A stretch of DNA of 64,000 nt from Lachnospiraceae bacterium (GCA_024682115.1 JAIKZO010000065.1:1-64000), one strand, 5' to 3'; shown: positions 9,128 to 19,821, numbered from the stretch's first letter. The notes: generated by a model not told the origin, from the letters alone. Numbers and translations: made by a program.

Positions 9128-11161
9128 ATGAAGAAAGCGGATGTTGCCGTAGCAGCATATATCGTTGCGGCGTTCGTAATGATGATCATCAATATCCCCG
9201 CAGGCCTGTTGGACGTTTTTCTGGCCTGTAACATAGCAGTCGCTTTCACAATACTTTTCGTATCGATGTTCTCGGTCGAGGTCCTCGATCTTTCCTTCTA
9301 TCCCACGATCCTGTTGTTCACAACGATATTCAGGATATCGCTTAATATATCATCCACCAAGCTGATACTTCGTACCGGTGATCCCGGTAAGGTCGTAGCG
9401 ACCTTCGGAAGTTATGTCGGCGGCGGAGATCTTATCATAGGAACGATCGTTTTTATCATACTGATCATAGTTCAGTTCATGGTAATAAACAAAGGTTCCG
9501 AACGAGTTGCCGAGGTTACGGCGAGATTTACGCTCGATGCCATGCCCGGTAAACAGATGGCTATCGATGCCGACCTTAATACGGGGGCCATCGATGATGC
9601 TGAAGCCAAGAGAAGGCGTGACAAGATACAGGAAGAAGCTTCTTTCTTCGGTTCCATGGACGGTGCCGTTAAGTACGTTAAAGGAGACGCGACGGCCGGT
9701 CTTATCATTACCGCTGTCAACGTCGTGGGCGGTATAGCCATGGGTGTCTTAAGGATGAACATGGATTTCAGTACTGCCCTGAATAAGTACATAATCCTTA
9801 CCATAGGTGACGGACTTGTTTCTCAGATACCTTCGCTTCTGATATCTTTGTCAACAGGTATACTTGTTACGAAGGGTTCAAAGGATGCGGACTTCGGTAC
9901 GGTGCTCGTAAAACAGCTTTTCGGAATACCCAAAGCCCTTTACCTTGTCGGTGCGATCCTTTGTCTTCTCGGTGTCATAACGCCTCTTCCGACGATCATA
10001 TTCCTGGCGCTCGGACTTACGTTCATAGTTGTGGGACGTACTATGGCCGGAACGATAGAGACCGCGAAGATCGAGTCCCAGGCCGAGGCGGAAGAGATCC
10101 AGGCGGAGGAGATCAGGCAGCCGGAAAACGTCAACTCGCTTTTGCAGGTTGACCCTATCGAGCTTGAGTTCGGATACGGTATCATTCCCCTGGCCGATGT
10201 CAATCAGGGCGGAGACCTCCTTGACAGAGTCGTAATGATCAGACGTCAGGTGGCACTTGAACTCGGTACCGTTGTTCCGATCATAAGACTGAGGGATAAT
10301 ATACAGCTGAATCCCAACCAGTACATCATAAAGATAAAAGGCATACAGGTCGCGGAAGGCGAGATACTGTTCGATCATTATATGGCGATGAATCCCGGAT
10401 TTGTCGAAGAAGAGATACCGGGTATCGATACCTTTGAACCTTCATTCCATCTTCCGGCCATCTGGATTACGGAAGGACAAAGAGAAAGGGCTGAAGCTGC
10501 GGGATATACCGTTGTCGATCCGCCTTCGATCATAGCCACGCACCTCACCGAGGTGATCAGAGGACATATCGCGGAACTGCTCACGAGACAGGATGTTCAG
10601 AACCTCATAAACAACCTGAAGGAGAGCAATCCTTCGCTTGTGGACGAACTCGTTCCCAAGCTTTTGGGTCTCGGAGAAGTACAGAAAGTACTCCAGAACC
10701 TGCTTAAGGAAGGAATATCTATAAGGGATCTTCTTACGGTATTTGAAACACTGGCGGATTATGCGACCACGACCAGAGATACCGATATCCTCACGGAATA
10801 TGTCCGTCAGGCTTTAAAGAGAGCGATCTCGGGTAAGTTCTTTCCGCCCAATGAGACCACGAGTGTTGTTACGCTCGATCCTCAGGTAGAGCAGGACATC
10901 ATGGCAAGCGTAAAGCAGACGGAAACAGGTGCCTATCTCAACCTCGATCCCGAAAAGACGAGGGCCATCATGGAATCCGTCGGCAACGAGATAAAGAAAC
11001 TCGAGGATCTCGGCAAGAACCCGATCATCATCACTTCGCCGATAGTCAGGATGTATTTTAAGAGACTTACGGAAGACTACTTTAAGGATCTTATCGTTGT
11101 GTCGTATAATGAGATAGAAGCAAATATTGAATTACAGTCAGTTGGAATGGTGACAGCATGA
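9128..11161 (+). CDS. flhA: Flagellar type III export protein FlhA
   Basis: ARFTLDAMPGKQMAIDADLNTGAIDDAEAKRRRDKIQEEASFFGSMDGA FHIPEP-type motif. Confidence 0.96.
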   Translation: MKKADVAVAAYIVAAFVMMIINIPAGLLDVFLACNIAVAFTILFVSMFSVEVLDLSFYPTILLFTTIFRISLNISSTKLILRTGDPGKVVATFGSYVGGGDLIIGTIVFIILIIVQFMVINKGSERVAEVTARFTLDAMPGKQMAIDADLNTGAIDDAEAKRRRDKIQEEASFFGSMDGAVKYVKGDATAGLIITAVNVVGGIAMGVLRMNMDFSTALNKYIILTIGDGLVSQIPSLLISLSTGILVTKGSKDADFGTVLVKQLFGIPKALYLVGAILCLLGVITPLPTIIFLALGLTFIVVGRTMAGTIETAKIESQAEAEEIQAEEIRQPENVNSLLQVDPIELEFGYGIIPLADVNQGGDLLDRVVMIRRQVALELGTVVPIIRLRDNIQLNPNQYIIKIKGIQVAEGEILFDHYMAMNPGFVEEEIPGIDTFEPSFHLPAIWITEGQRERAEAAGYTVVDPPSIIATHLTEVIRGHIAELLTRQDVQNLINNLKESNPSLVDELVPKLLGLGEVQKVLQNLLKEGISIRDLLTVFETLADYATTTRDTDILTEYVRQALKRAISGKFFPPNETTSVVTLDPQVEQDIMASVKQTETGAYLNLDPEKTRAIMESVGNEIKKLEDLGKNPIIITSPIVRMYFKRLTEDYFKDLIVVSYNEIEANIELQSVGMVTA

Positions 11162-12525
11162 TAATCAAGAAGTTTCAGGGAAAAACCAAAGAGGAAGCAC
11201 TGGAACAGGCTTACAGGGAACTCGGCAGCAATATCGTCGAGATGAACACCAGAAACGTTAAGAAGAAAGGCCTCTTCAGTTTCCTTATGCCCCAGATGGT
11301 TGAAGTGACCGTGGCACTTGAAGAAGAGCCCGCTCAACCCAGGACATCCCAGATAGCCGAAGCTATCGCAGGGGTGAGGTCCGTGGCTCAATCTACCCTG
11401 ATAAATGAAGAAGCGATCGAATCAAAACTTGACATCAAGACTCCCGAGGATGATCTTCCGGTTGTCAAGTCGGCTATAGAACTTTTGAGTGAACGGCAGA
11501 AAAGATCGAATGAGCCAGATAATTCTCCCGTTTATTCACAGCCTGAAAGGACAGTGAGAAGCGAGGTTAAGAGCCAGCCTAAAAATGACAGCAGTGTCAT
11601 AGAAGAGAAGCTGGATTCTCTTCATACTATGCTTGAAGCCCAGCTTCAAAAGCCCGAGGATCAGGAGGATTCCGACGGGATATTTACGAGAAGCCAGAAA
11701 GAAAACGAAGACAGTTCGCACGGTGAAGTCGAAAAATTCATAAAGCTTCTTTATAACAAGATGATCGACAACGAAGTTAACGAAAAATACGCAAACCAGA
11801 TCATCGATGAAATGGAAAAGAACACGAACCCGAACCTTCCTTTTGAGATGGCGCTTGCCAACACCTATCAGAAGATGATACTCAAGTTCGGAAATCCCGC
11901 GGGTATCACACCTGCGATGAAGGGACCGAAGATCGTATTCTTCGTCGGCCCCACAGGCGTCGGCAAAACAACGACCATAGCAAAGATCGCATCGAAGTTC
12001 AGTGTTGAAGCAGGCAAGAAGGTGGCCCTGCTCACTGCCGATACATACAGGATAGCCGCAGCCGAACAGCTGCGTACCTATGCCAATATCCTGGAGATCC
12101 CTTTCAGGATCATCTACTCCACGGAGGAAGTGGAACAGGCATTAAGAGATTTCAAGGATTATGATTACGTGCTCGTGGATACGGCCGGACATTCCCATCA
12201 GAATAAGGAACAGGCCGATGCCATGAACGGTTTCATACATTCGGTTGACGGAGTTGCGGAGAAGGAAGTGTTCCTTGTACTTTCCGCGACCACCAAGTAT
12301 CGCGATCTTATCAGCATAGCCGATACATATTCGAAGATGACGGAATACAAGCTCATCTTCACAAAACTCGACGAAACGACAACACTCGGAAATCTGCTCA
12401 ACTTAAGGCTTCATACGGGGGCACCGCTTTCGTATGTCACCTGCGGGCAGAACGTTCCGGATGATATAGAGAACTTTAATCCTCAGAAAACAGTCAAGCA
12501 GTTATTGGGTGGTAGAAAGAACTAG
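11158..12525 (+). CDS. flhF: Flagellar biosynthesis GTPase FlhF
   Basis: SRP-type GTPase: GPTGVGKTTTIAKIA, DTYRIAAAEQLRTYA, DTAGHS, TKLDETTTLG. Confidence 0.94.
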   Translation: MIIKKFQGKTKEEALEQAYRELGSNIVEMNTRNVKKKGLFSFLMPQMVEVTVALEEEPAQPRTSQIAEAIAGVRSVAQSTLINEEAIESKLDIKTPEDDLPVVKSAIELLSERQKRSNEPDNSPVYSQPERTVRSEVKSQPKNDSSVIEEKLDSLHTMLEAQLQKPEDQEDSDGIFTRSQKENEDSSHGEVEKFIKLLYNKMIDNEVNEKYANQIIDEMEKNTNPNLPFEMALANTYQKMILKFGNPAGITPAMKGPKIVFFVGPTGVGKTTTIAKIASKFSVEAGKKVALLTADTYRIAAAEQLRTYANILEIPFRIIYSTEEVEQALRDFKDYDYVLVDTAGHSHQNKEQADAMNGFIHSVDGVAEKEVFLVLSATTKYRDLISIADTYSKMTEYKLIFTKLDETTTLGNLLNLRLHTGAPLSYVTCGQNVPDDIENFNPQKTVKQLLGGRKN

Positions 12526-12530
12526 AAAGA

Positions 12531-13424
12531 ATGGATCAGGCGCAGCAGCTCCGCAATATAGTCAAGGCGGGGAACATCAACAAGACGCCGCGACCGCTTG
12601 CAAGGATAATAACCGTTACTTCAGGTAAGGGGGGCGTCGGAAAATCGAATACGGCGATAAATCTTGCCATTCAGTTTAAGAAGCTCGGGCAGAGAGTCAT
12701 TATACTCGATGCCGATTTTGGTCTGGCCAATATTGAGATCATGTTCGGGGCTGTTCCGAAACACAATCTTTCGGACCTCATATATCAGGGTAAGAATATC
12801 AAGGAGATCATAACCTGGGGACCCGGTGACGTCGGGTTCATTTCGGGCGGTTCCGGTATCGCCGGCCTTTCGAATCTGAGCAGGGAATATTTGGTTTACA
12901 TAATACAGAACCTTGCCCAGCTTGATGCGCTTGCCGATATAGTTATAATAGATACCGGAGCGGGAATATCGGATGCCGTACTTGAATTCCTTGTCGCATC
13001 GGGAGAGATAATACTTGTTACGACTCCGGAGCCGACTTCGATAACGGATTCGTATTCGCTCCTTAAGGCATTGAACAATCATCCCAGGTTCAAGAGAGAG
13101 TATTCCGCGGTTAAGATGCTCGCCAACAAAGTCCTGGGAGACAATGACGGACAGATGCTTTTTAACAAGCTTAATGCCGTGGTACAAAGATACCTTAAGC
13201 TTCCGATGGAATACCTCGGACCCGTACCTAACGACAACCAGCTCGTCAAAGCCGTAATGCAGCAGACTCCCGTATCCCTTGCCGCACCGAACTCAAAATC
13301 GGCCCAGGCATACGAGGGCATCGCGATGAAACTGATGAACAAAGAAGCCGAAGGGCTTGTTAATAAAAGAGGAATGGCTGCTTTCTTCAGCCATATAGTA
13401 GCCGGAAAAAAGACTAACGCTTAA
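12531..13424 (+). CDS. flhG: MinD/ParA-like ATPase FlhG (YlxH)
   Basis: TSGKGGVGKSNTAINLAIQ Walker motif; directly after flhF. Confidence 0.93.
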   Translation: MDQAQQLRNIVKAGNINKTPRPLARIITVTSGKGGVGKSNTAINLAIQFKKLGQRVIILDADFGLANIEIMFGAVPKHNLSDLIYQGKNIKEIITWGPGDVGFISGGSGIAGLSNLSREYLVYIIQNLAQLDALADIVIIDTGAGISDAVLEFLVASGEIILVTTPEPTSITDSYSLLKALNNHPRFKREYSAVKMLANKVLGDNDGQMLFNKLNAVVQRYLKLPMEYLGPVPNDNQLVKAVMQQTPVSLAAPNSKSAQAYEGIAMKLMNKEAEGLVNKRGMAAFFSHIVAGKKTNA

Positions 13425-13439
13425 ATACAGGGGGTAATT

Positions 13440-14168
13440 ATGTTATCAAAGTATATTCTGCCGGGAAACAGAATAGAGATGCAGGCCGTTGAACGCGTGA
13501 AGCTTGCTGACGAAGGAGAAAGGAAGAGAGTCTATCTTTCGCAGGTCCGCGATATCCTCTCGGAGGAACAGCTCGAGATCTTCATGCCGATGGAAAAGAC
13601 GAAGATGATCCTTCTGCCGGTTAATACCGAATACGATATGTATTTTTACACGCCACAGGGTCTTTATCAGTGCTTCGCGAACGTTATCGACAGATATAAG
13701 GACGAGAATCAGTACGTTCTCCTTATGGAACTCACATCCAACCTCCGTAAGTTCCAGAGAAGAGAATATTACAGACTGAGCTGCGCGCTTGAAATGAATT
13801 CGCGGCCTCTTGAAAAGGAAGAGAAAGACGCGATGGACAAAAAGACCGGATCTTACCTTGTTCCCGGACTTCCGCTAAAGAGATCGGTCGTTGTCGATAT
13901 ATCGGGAGGCGGTATAAGATTCTTAAGTTCATATTCATATGAACCCGACAGCCTTCTTTATTGTAAATACAATCTTGTCATCGACGGGACTTCCAAGGAA
14001 TATACTCTGATAACCAAAGTTCTCACATCAAAGGAACTCGACGACAGGCCCGGAGTATACGAGCACAGGGCACAGTATGTCGACATAGACACTTACGACC
14101 GTGAGGAGATCATAAGATTCATATTTGAAGAAGAAAGAAAACACAGAAAACGTGAAATGGGCTTTTAA
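13440..14168 (+). CDS. PilZ-domain flagellar brake protein (YcgR-like)
   Basis: RREYYRLSC...VVDISGGGIRFLS PilZ signature; N-terminal YcgR-like domain. Confidence 0.87.
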   Translation: MLSKYILPGNRIEMQAVERVKLADEGERKRVYLSQVRDILSEEQLEIFMPMEKTKMILLPVNTEYDMYFYTPQGLYQCFANVIDRYKDENQYVLLMELTSNLRKFQRREYYRLSCALEMNSRPLEKEEKDAMDKKTGSYLVPGLPLKRSVVVDISGGGIRFLSSYSYEPDSLLYCKYNLVIDGTSKEYTLITKVLTSKELDDRPGVYEHRAQYVDIDTYDREEIIRFIFEEERKHRKREMGF

Positions 14169-14241
14169 GTCAGTTAATATACAAAATTTTCAGAAAATTT
14201 ATGCCCTAATGTTACTTTGCACCCATGTGAAGAATGAATAG

Positions 14242-14250
14242 TGGTATACT
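14242..14250 (+). promoter_or_regulatory. Candidate extended -10 promoter (TGGTATACT) ahead of cheB
   Basis: TG-n-TATACT in the only sizeable gap (135 bp) inside the fla/che operon, followed by a CCGGAA/TTCCGG hairpin (14260-14276). Confidence 0.4.
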
Positions 14251-14303
14251 GTTTTTGTGCCGGAAATAGGTTCCGGATACAGAAAGTGAAGGCAAATTGA
14301 ATC

Positions 14304-14894
14304 ATGATCAGCAATGGAAAGAAGATTGTTGCAATCGCCTCTTCCACAGGAGGACCCAAGGCCTTGCAGGAATTGATTCCGCTGCTACCGCCAAACCTGG
14401 ACGCTCCGGTGTGTCTTGTGCAACACATGCCTGCAGGGTTTACGGCGGCCCTTGCCGACAGACTTAACGAGATTAGCCCGATAAGCTGCAAGGAGGCTGC
14501 CGAGGGCGATCTGCTCGAAAGAGGAAAGCTCTATCTGTCTGCAGGCGGGAAACACATGAAGATCGGAAAACGACCGGGCGGGCACTGCATCAGGTACTCA
14601 GATGAACCGACCCGTGAGGGCGTAAAACCGTGTGCCAATTACATGTACGAGTCGCTGGCCGACTCGGTGTATGACGAAGTCATATGTGTGGTGCTGACCG
14701 GAATGGGTGCGGACGGTACCGCAGGTATCAAAGCTCTGAAGGAGAAAAAGAAGATTTACTGTATTACTCAGAGCGAGGCTTCGTGTATCGTATATGGAAT
14801 GCCAAAAGCAGCTGCTAAAGCCGGTCTTTCGGACACGGAATTGGATCTAAAATCAATAGCAAGAGAAATCATTAAGAACGTGGGGGTATTTTAA
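14304..14894 (+). CDS. cheB: Chemotaxis methylesterase CheB, catalytic domain only (no receiver domain)
   Basis: IASSTGGPKALQELIPLL, VQHMPAGFTAALADRLN, VLTGMGADGTAGIKALK; 196 aa with no N-terminal REC. Confidence 0.9.
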   Translation: MISNGKKIVAIASSTGGPKALQELIPLLPPNLDAPVCLVQHMPAGFTAALADRLNEISPISCKEAAEGDLLERGKLYLSAGGKHMKIGKRPGGHCIRYSDEPTREGVKPCANYMYESLADSVYDEVICVVLTGMGADGTAGIKALKEKKKIYCITQSEASCIVYGMPKAAAKAGLSDTELDLKSIAREIIKNVGVF

Positions 14895-14895
14895 A

Positions 14896-17016
14896 ATGGA
14901 TGTTAGCCAATATTTAGAGATCTTTTTGGACGAAACAAGAGAACATTTATCTTCGCTGAATACGCAGATACTGAATCTCGAACAGAATCCCGAAGATGAG
15001 AATACCATTAACGAGATATTCCGTGCTGCCCATTCTTTAAAAGGAATGGCAGGAACCATGGGATTTAAGAGAATGCAGAATCTGACGCATGATATGGAGA
15101 ACGTATTCTCGGAGATAAGGAACGGAAACATGAAGGTTTCTTCGAACCTTATCGATATCCTGTTCCAGACACTGGATGCTTTGGAAGAATATACTTCCAA
15201 CATTCAGGAAACTGCAGACGAAGGTACCAACGACAATCAGAATATCATCGATATGCTGAACGAGTTCCTTAACGGAAAGGGTGAAGCCGCAGAAGAAAAA
15301 CCCAAGAAGGGCAAAGGTAAGGCTAAGGAAGCCAAGGCAGAAGCTCCCGCTGAGGAAGCCAAGAGCGAAGAGGCTCCGGCAGGTGCTTCCGAGGATGAGA
15401 AATTCAGGAAGATACCGATAGGCGAGACCGAGTCGAGCGTTATCAAGGCCGCTATCGCCGAAGGCAAGAACGTTTACGGATTTACAGTATTCGTTGACGA
15501 GAACTGCCTGCTCAAAGCAGCAAGAGCGTTCCTTGTTTACAAAGCGGTCGAGGAAAAGGGTGAGATAATCCTTTCCGATCCTTCGGCCCAGGATATAGAA
15601 GACGAGAAATTTGATTTTGATTTCAGTCTCATAGTTATTTCGGAACATAAGATAGACGATATACTTTCTGCGGCAAGAGCCGTTTCCGAGATCGCAAAGG
15701 TTGTCGGTGCTCCTCTGGAAGCAACGGATGCCGCACCTGCGGAAAAGGGCGAAGAAGCAGAGAGCAAAGAGGAAACAGCTCCCGCAAAGACAGAGCATCA
15801 GGAAAAGAATGCTCCCGCAGCTGCTCCCGCCAAGACTGCGAACAAGGCAGCCGCAAAGCCGGTTGTCAACAGGACGGTCCGTGTCGATATCGAAAAACTG
15901 GATGTTCTGATGAACCTTGTTTCAGAGCTTATCATTGCAAAGAACTCACTCGTTTCCGCTTCGTTTACCGACGGAGTTTCGGGTGCTTCTTTCAACGAAC
16001 AGATAGAATACCTCGAGAGCGTTACGACCAACCTTCACGAATCAGTCATGAAGGTTCGAATGGTTCCTATCGAATCAGTCGTTTCCAAGTTCCCGAGAAT
16101 GATAAGAGACCTCTCCAAGAAGCTTGACAAGAAAATGGAACTTTACATGTCAGGTGAAGAGACTGAACTTGACCGTACCGTGGTTGACGAGATCGGTGAC
16201 CCTCTGATGCACCTCCTTCGTAACAGTGCGGACCACGGTCTTGAGTCTGCCGAAGTCAGAGCCCAGAGAGGAAAGCCCGAAGTCGGATCCATCTTCCTTG
16301 ATGCATATCAGGACGGTAATAACGTTGTCATCGAGGTAAGAGATGACGGTAACGGAATCGATGTTGAGGCTGTTAAGAACAAAGCCATCGAGCGTGGTGT
16401 TATCACACCCGAACAGGCCGACAACATGGCGGAGAAGGACATCATTAACCTCCTTTTCAATGCCGGATTCTCTACGGCAAAGGTCATCTCGGATGTATCC
16501 GGAAGAGGTGTCGGACTCGACGTAGTTAAATCAAAAATCGAAGCTCTGAGCGGTGAAGTTGAAGTACATTCAAAACTCGGCGAAGGTTCTACATGGACCA
16601 TCAGACTTCCTCTGACACTGGCTATAATCCAGGCTCTCATGGTTGTTGTCGGCGGCGAGAAGTACGCTATATCACTCGGAAGCATTCAGACCATAGAAGA
16701 TGTTTCTCCCGATGAGATCAAACTTGTTCAGAATGAAGAAGTTATGACGCTTCGAGGAAATGTTATTCCTATAGTAAGACTCGATAAGGAACTCGATACG
16801 GTTTCGTTGAAGAAACCCGAAGACAATCTCGTTGTTGCGGTTGCCAAGAAGGGCGAAAAGCTTGCGGGATTTGTTGTTGACGAACTTATCGGACAGCAGG
16901 AGATCGTTATCAAGTCTCTTGGAAAATATATCAACAAGAGTAAGATCATAAGCGGCGCAACGATCCTGGGTGACGGCGAGATAGCTCTCATCATAGATGC
17001 GAACGCATTAATTTAG
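14896..17016 (+). CDS. cheA: Chemotaxis histidine kinase CheA
   Basis: HPt AAHSLKGMAGTMGF, kinase motifs RNSADHGLE, DDGNGID, C-terminal CheW-like domain. Confidence 0.96.
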   Translation: MDVSQYLEIFLDETREHLSSLNTQILNLEQNPEDENTINEIFRAAHSLKGMAGTMGFKRMQNLTHDMENVFSEIRNGNMKVSSNLIDILFQTLDALEEYTSNIQETADEGTNDNQNIIDMLNEFLNGKGEAAEEKPKKGKGKAKEAKAEAPAEEAKSEEAPAGASEDEKFRKIPIGETESSVIKAAIAEGKNVYGFTVFVDENCLLKAARAFLVYKAVEEKGEIILSDPSAQDIEDEKFDFDFSLIVISEHKIDDILSAARAVSEIAKVVGAPLEATDAAPAEKGEEAESKEETAPAKTEHQEKNAPAAAPAKTANKAAAKPVVNRTVRVDIEKLDVLMNLVSELIIAKNSLVSASFTDGVSGASFNEQIEYLESVTTNLHESVMKVRMVPIESVVSKFPRMIRDLSKKLDKKMELYMSGEETELDRTVVDEIGDPLMHLLRNSADHGLESAEVRAQRGKPEVGSIFLDAYQDGNNVVIEVRDDGNGIDVEAVKNKAIERGVITPEQADNMAEKDIINLLFNAGFSTAKVISDVSGRGVGLDVVKSKIEALSGEVEVHSKLGEGSTWTIRLPLTLAIIQALMVVVGGEKYAISLGSIQTIEDVSPDEIKLVQNEEVMTLRGNVIPIVRLDKELDTVSLKKPEDNLVVAVAKKGEKLAGFVVDELIGQQEIVIKSLGKYINKSKIISGATILGDGEIALIIDANALI

Positions 17017-17033
17017 GAACGGGGGACATTAAA

Positions 17034-17516
17034 ATGGCAGATGAAGTTAGAATTACAAACGCAGACCTCATTGTCGATGAGGGTGAAAAAGTTCAATACA
17101 TTGTGATCAAACTCGGACATGAGCAGTACGGTATCGATATAAAGTATATCGACAACATCGTAAGGATGCAGAGCATAACCAGAGTTCCTCATGTCGCAAA
17201 CTACATCAAGGGTGTTATCAATCTTCGAGGCGAAGTCATTCCCGTTCTTAATCTCAGATTGAAGATGGGTCTTGAAGAAATAGAGGATACCAAGGCAAGC
17301 AGGATCATAATCCTTAAGCTTGAGCAGTACGGACTCCTCGGATTCATAGTTGATGAAGTTAAGGAAGTTGTTACATTAAGCGAGGTACAGATCGAAAAGG
17401 TTGCTTACGACGGAACCGAAGAGAAGCAGAAATTCGTGTTCGGTGTAGGAAAGACCGAAGCAAGTTTGATCTCGTTACTTGATATGAATGTTGTTTGCGC
17501 TGAAAACGTTAAGTAG
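17034..17516 (+). CDS. cheW: Chemotaxis coupling protein CheW
   Basis: RVPHVANYIKGVINLRGEVIPVLNLRLKMG. Confidence 0.95.
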   Translation: MADEVRITNADLIVDEGEKVQYIVIKLGHEQYGIDIKYIDNIVRMQSITRVPHVANYIKGVINLRGEVIPVLNLRLKMGLEEIEDTKASRIIILKLEQYGLLGFIVDEVKEVVTLSEVQIEKVAYDGTEEKQKFVFGVGKTEASLISLLDMNVVCAENVK

Positions 17517-17524
17517 GAGGAAAT

Positions 17525-18160
17525 ATGTCAGACCTTAATATGGAGCAATTAACACAACAGTATTTTGATGTGTTAAAAGAGCTTGGAAATATAGGCGCCG
17601 GAAATGCGACCACCGCTCTGGCGGAGCTCATCAACTGCAAGGTAGACATGATGGTTCCCCAGGTAAAGCTCCTCGAGTTCAATGAACTCGGAGATATACT
17701 CGGCGGGGAAGAACAGATACTTGTGGGAATTTATCTTGCGGTAGAAGGAGACATAGACGGAAGTATGATGTTTACACTTCCTCAGGAATCCGGACTTCAC
17801 CTTGTGAACAAACTGATGGCGGGAATGATGGGAATTCCCGAAAAGAATATAGAGGAAATGGAATTCGGTGAGATGGAAGTATCCGCTATGAAGGAAGTCG
17901 GAAATATCATTACCGGTGCTTACCTTAACGCTCTTTCATCACTGACGAACTTAAAGATCTTCCCTTCTCCTCCGCAGCTCGCCATTGATTACGCCGGTGC
18001 ACTCCTCAGCGTTCCGGCTGCCGAATTCGGTATAATCGGAGATAAGATCCTGCTTATCCAGACCAAATTCTCGGATGATGTCGATCTTGACGGATACTTT
18101 ATCATGATACCTGACATGGCTTCTTACGAGAAGATCCTGTCGTCGTTAGGTTTGATGTGA
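17525..18160 (+). CDS. cheC: Chemotaxis phosphatase CheC
   Basis: LKELGNIGAGNATTALAELI and MKEVGNIITGAYLNALS repeats typical of CheC. Confidence 0.92.
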   Translation: MSDLNMEQLTQQYFDVLKELGNIGAGNATTALAELINCKVDMMVPQVKLLEFNELGDILGGEEQILVGIYLAVEGDIDGSMMFTLPQESGLHLVNKLMAGMMGIPEKNIEEMEFGEMEVSAMKEVGNIITGAYLNALSSLTNLKIFPSPPQLAIDYAGALLSVPAAEFGIIGDKILLIQTKFSDDVDLDGYFIMIPDMASYEKILSSLGLM

Positions 18161-18191
18161 TTGTAACGCAAAGTAATGGAGTAGTAGATAA

Positions 18192-18680
18192 ATGAGTGAA
18201 GTAATAAAGGTTGGAATGGCCGATTGGAAGATCTGCACCGGTGACGATGCGTTAACAACGTTGGGTCTTGGGTCATGCGTCGGAGTGGCGATCAGGGATC
18301 CGCAGTCCGGAGTGGGCGGTTTAGCCCATGTAATGCTGCCGGACAGCCGTGAAACGGAAAGTAATTCCAACAGACCGAAATTTGCAGATACGGGTATTAC
18401 CGATATGGTGGCCGAAATGGTCAAAAAGGGAGCCGATATATCCAAGATGGTTGCCAAGATAGCCGGCGGAGCCCAGATGTTCGCCTTCAGCTCAGCGAAG
18501 TCCGATATGGTCCGCGTCGGAGAAAGAAATGTTGAAGCCTGCAAGAAGAAATTAAAGGAGCTTAAGATCCCGCTTCTTGCCGAGGACACGGGAGAAAACT
18601 TCGGTCGTACCGTAATCTTTTATCCCGCAACGGGAAATTATACGATCAAATCGGTAGGTAAACCGGAGAAATCCATATGA
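18192..18680 (+). CDS. cheD: Chemoreceptor glutamine deamidase CheD
   Basis: TLGLGSCVGVAIRDPQSGVGGLAHVMLP motif. Confidence 0.94.
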   Translation: MSEVIKVGMADWKICTGDDALTTLGLGSCVGVAIRDPQSGVGGLAHVMLPDSRETESNSNRPKFADTGITDMVAEMVKKGADISKMVAKIAGGAQMFAFSSAKSDMVRVGERNVEACKKKLKELKIPLLAEDTGENFGRTVIFYPATGNYTIKSVGKPEKSI

Positions 18681-19039
18681 AAAAGCACAAGCTTTTCGCC
18701 CCTTTTATCACACTGCTGGCAGTAGCCGTAGCATATTTCACGATGCTGTTTTTCCATTATCAGCTCAAGGATATGCTGATCATAATGCTGGTGGTACTCG
18801 TGGTGTTTTATATCGCGGGTTCACTGATCCAGAGAAGGGTGAATAAGTTTGTCGAAGAGAACGAAGAAAAACTTCGTCTCGAAGAGGAAGAAAACGGTGC
18901 CGTTATAGAAAAAGAGGCCGATGAGAACTCCGAAGAAGAGGGTTCTCCCGCAGAAGAGGAAGAATATACGCTTCCGCCTCTTACGGGTGCAATGCCGCCG
19001 CGACCCGGTGAAAACGATGACGACGGCTTTTCACAATAA
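18677..19039 (+). CDS. Small membrane protein of fla/che operon, acidic C-terminal tail
   Basis: Two predicted TMs, acidic tail; start overlaps cheD stop. Confidence 0.7.
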   Translation: MKKHKLFAPFITLLAVAVAYFTMLFFHYQLKDMLIIMLVVLVVFYIAGSLIQRRVNKFVEENEEKLRLEEEENGAVIEKEADENSEEEGSPAEEEEYTLPPLTGAMPPRPGENDDDGFSQ

Positions 19040-19056
19040 TGGTTTTGGAGGGGTAA

Positions 19057-19821
19057 ATGAACGAGGCACAAAGAACCAAGCTTTGGTCAGACTATGCTCG
19101 TACCAAATCACCGGATTTAAGAGAACAATTGATCCTAGAGTACGCTCCGCTGGTTAAGCTTGTCGCGGGGCGACTTAGTATGTATCTGGGTTATAACGTC
19201 GAATACGAAGATCTATGCAGTTACGGGATCTTCGGTCTTATAGATGCGATCGACAAATTCGACTCCATGAAGGAAGTCAAATTCGAAACATATGCAAGCT
19301 TAAGGATCCGCGGATCCATCCTCGATCAGATAAGAAAGATGGACTGGATACCCAGGACCATAAGGCAGCGTCAGCGTAAGATCGATCAGGTCATGCATGA
19401 GATCGAAGCGACCAAAGGAAGACCGGCTACGGACGAAGAGATAGCCGCTTCACTTGGAATAACCGACGATGATTACGCCGAATGGCAGTCTCAGATGAAG
19501 ATCACGGGTATAGTCTCACTCGATGAATTCATGGAGACGGGTGCCGAGGTTCCGTCCGATCAAAGGACACAGTATCGTTTTGATGCTCCCGAGGAGGTCA
19601 TAGAAAAAGCCGAACTCAAGGAAAAACTCAAGGAGGCTCTGGCACTCCTTACAGAGAAAGAGCAGCTCGTGATCACCATGTATTATTACGAGGACATGAC
19701 ATTAAAGGAAATCGCATGTGTCATGGAAGTTTCGGAATCCAGAGTATCACAGCTTCACACAAAGGCACTTGCAAAAATGAAAAATAAAATGGGGAATTAT
19801 ATGGGGGTATTTTCAGCGTGA
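19057..19821 (+). CDS. fliA: RNA polymerase sigma factor, FliA/SigD/WhiG family
   Basis: LWSDYARTKSPDLREQLILEYAPLVKLVAGRL...YEDLCSYGIFGLIDAIDKFD...RIRGSILDQIRKMDWIPRTIRQ. Confidence 0.95.
   Translation: MNEAQRTKLWSDYARTKSPDLREQLILEYAPLVKLVAGRLSMYLGYNVEYEDLCSYGIFGLIDAIDKFDSMKEVKFETYASLRIRGSILDQIRKMDWIPRTIRQRQRKIDQVMHEIEATKGRPATDEEIAASLGITDDDYAEWQSQMKITGIVSLDEFMETGAEVPSDQRTQYRFDAPEEVIEKAELKEKLKEALALLTEKEQLVITMYYYEDMTLKEIACVMEVSESRVSQLHTKALAKMKNKMGNYMGVFSA

Noticed and set aside
15037-15798. Long antisense ORF over cheA (253 aa) and similar antisense ORFs such as 8553-9158 and 25087-25977
   Set aside because: They lie opposite well-supported genes and show no recognisable domains; expected by-product of codon bias.
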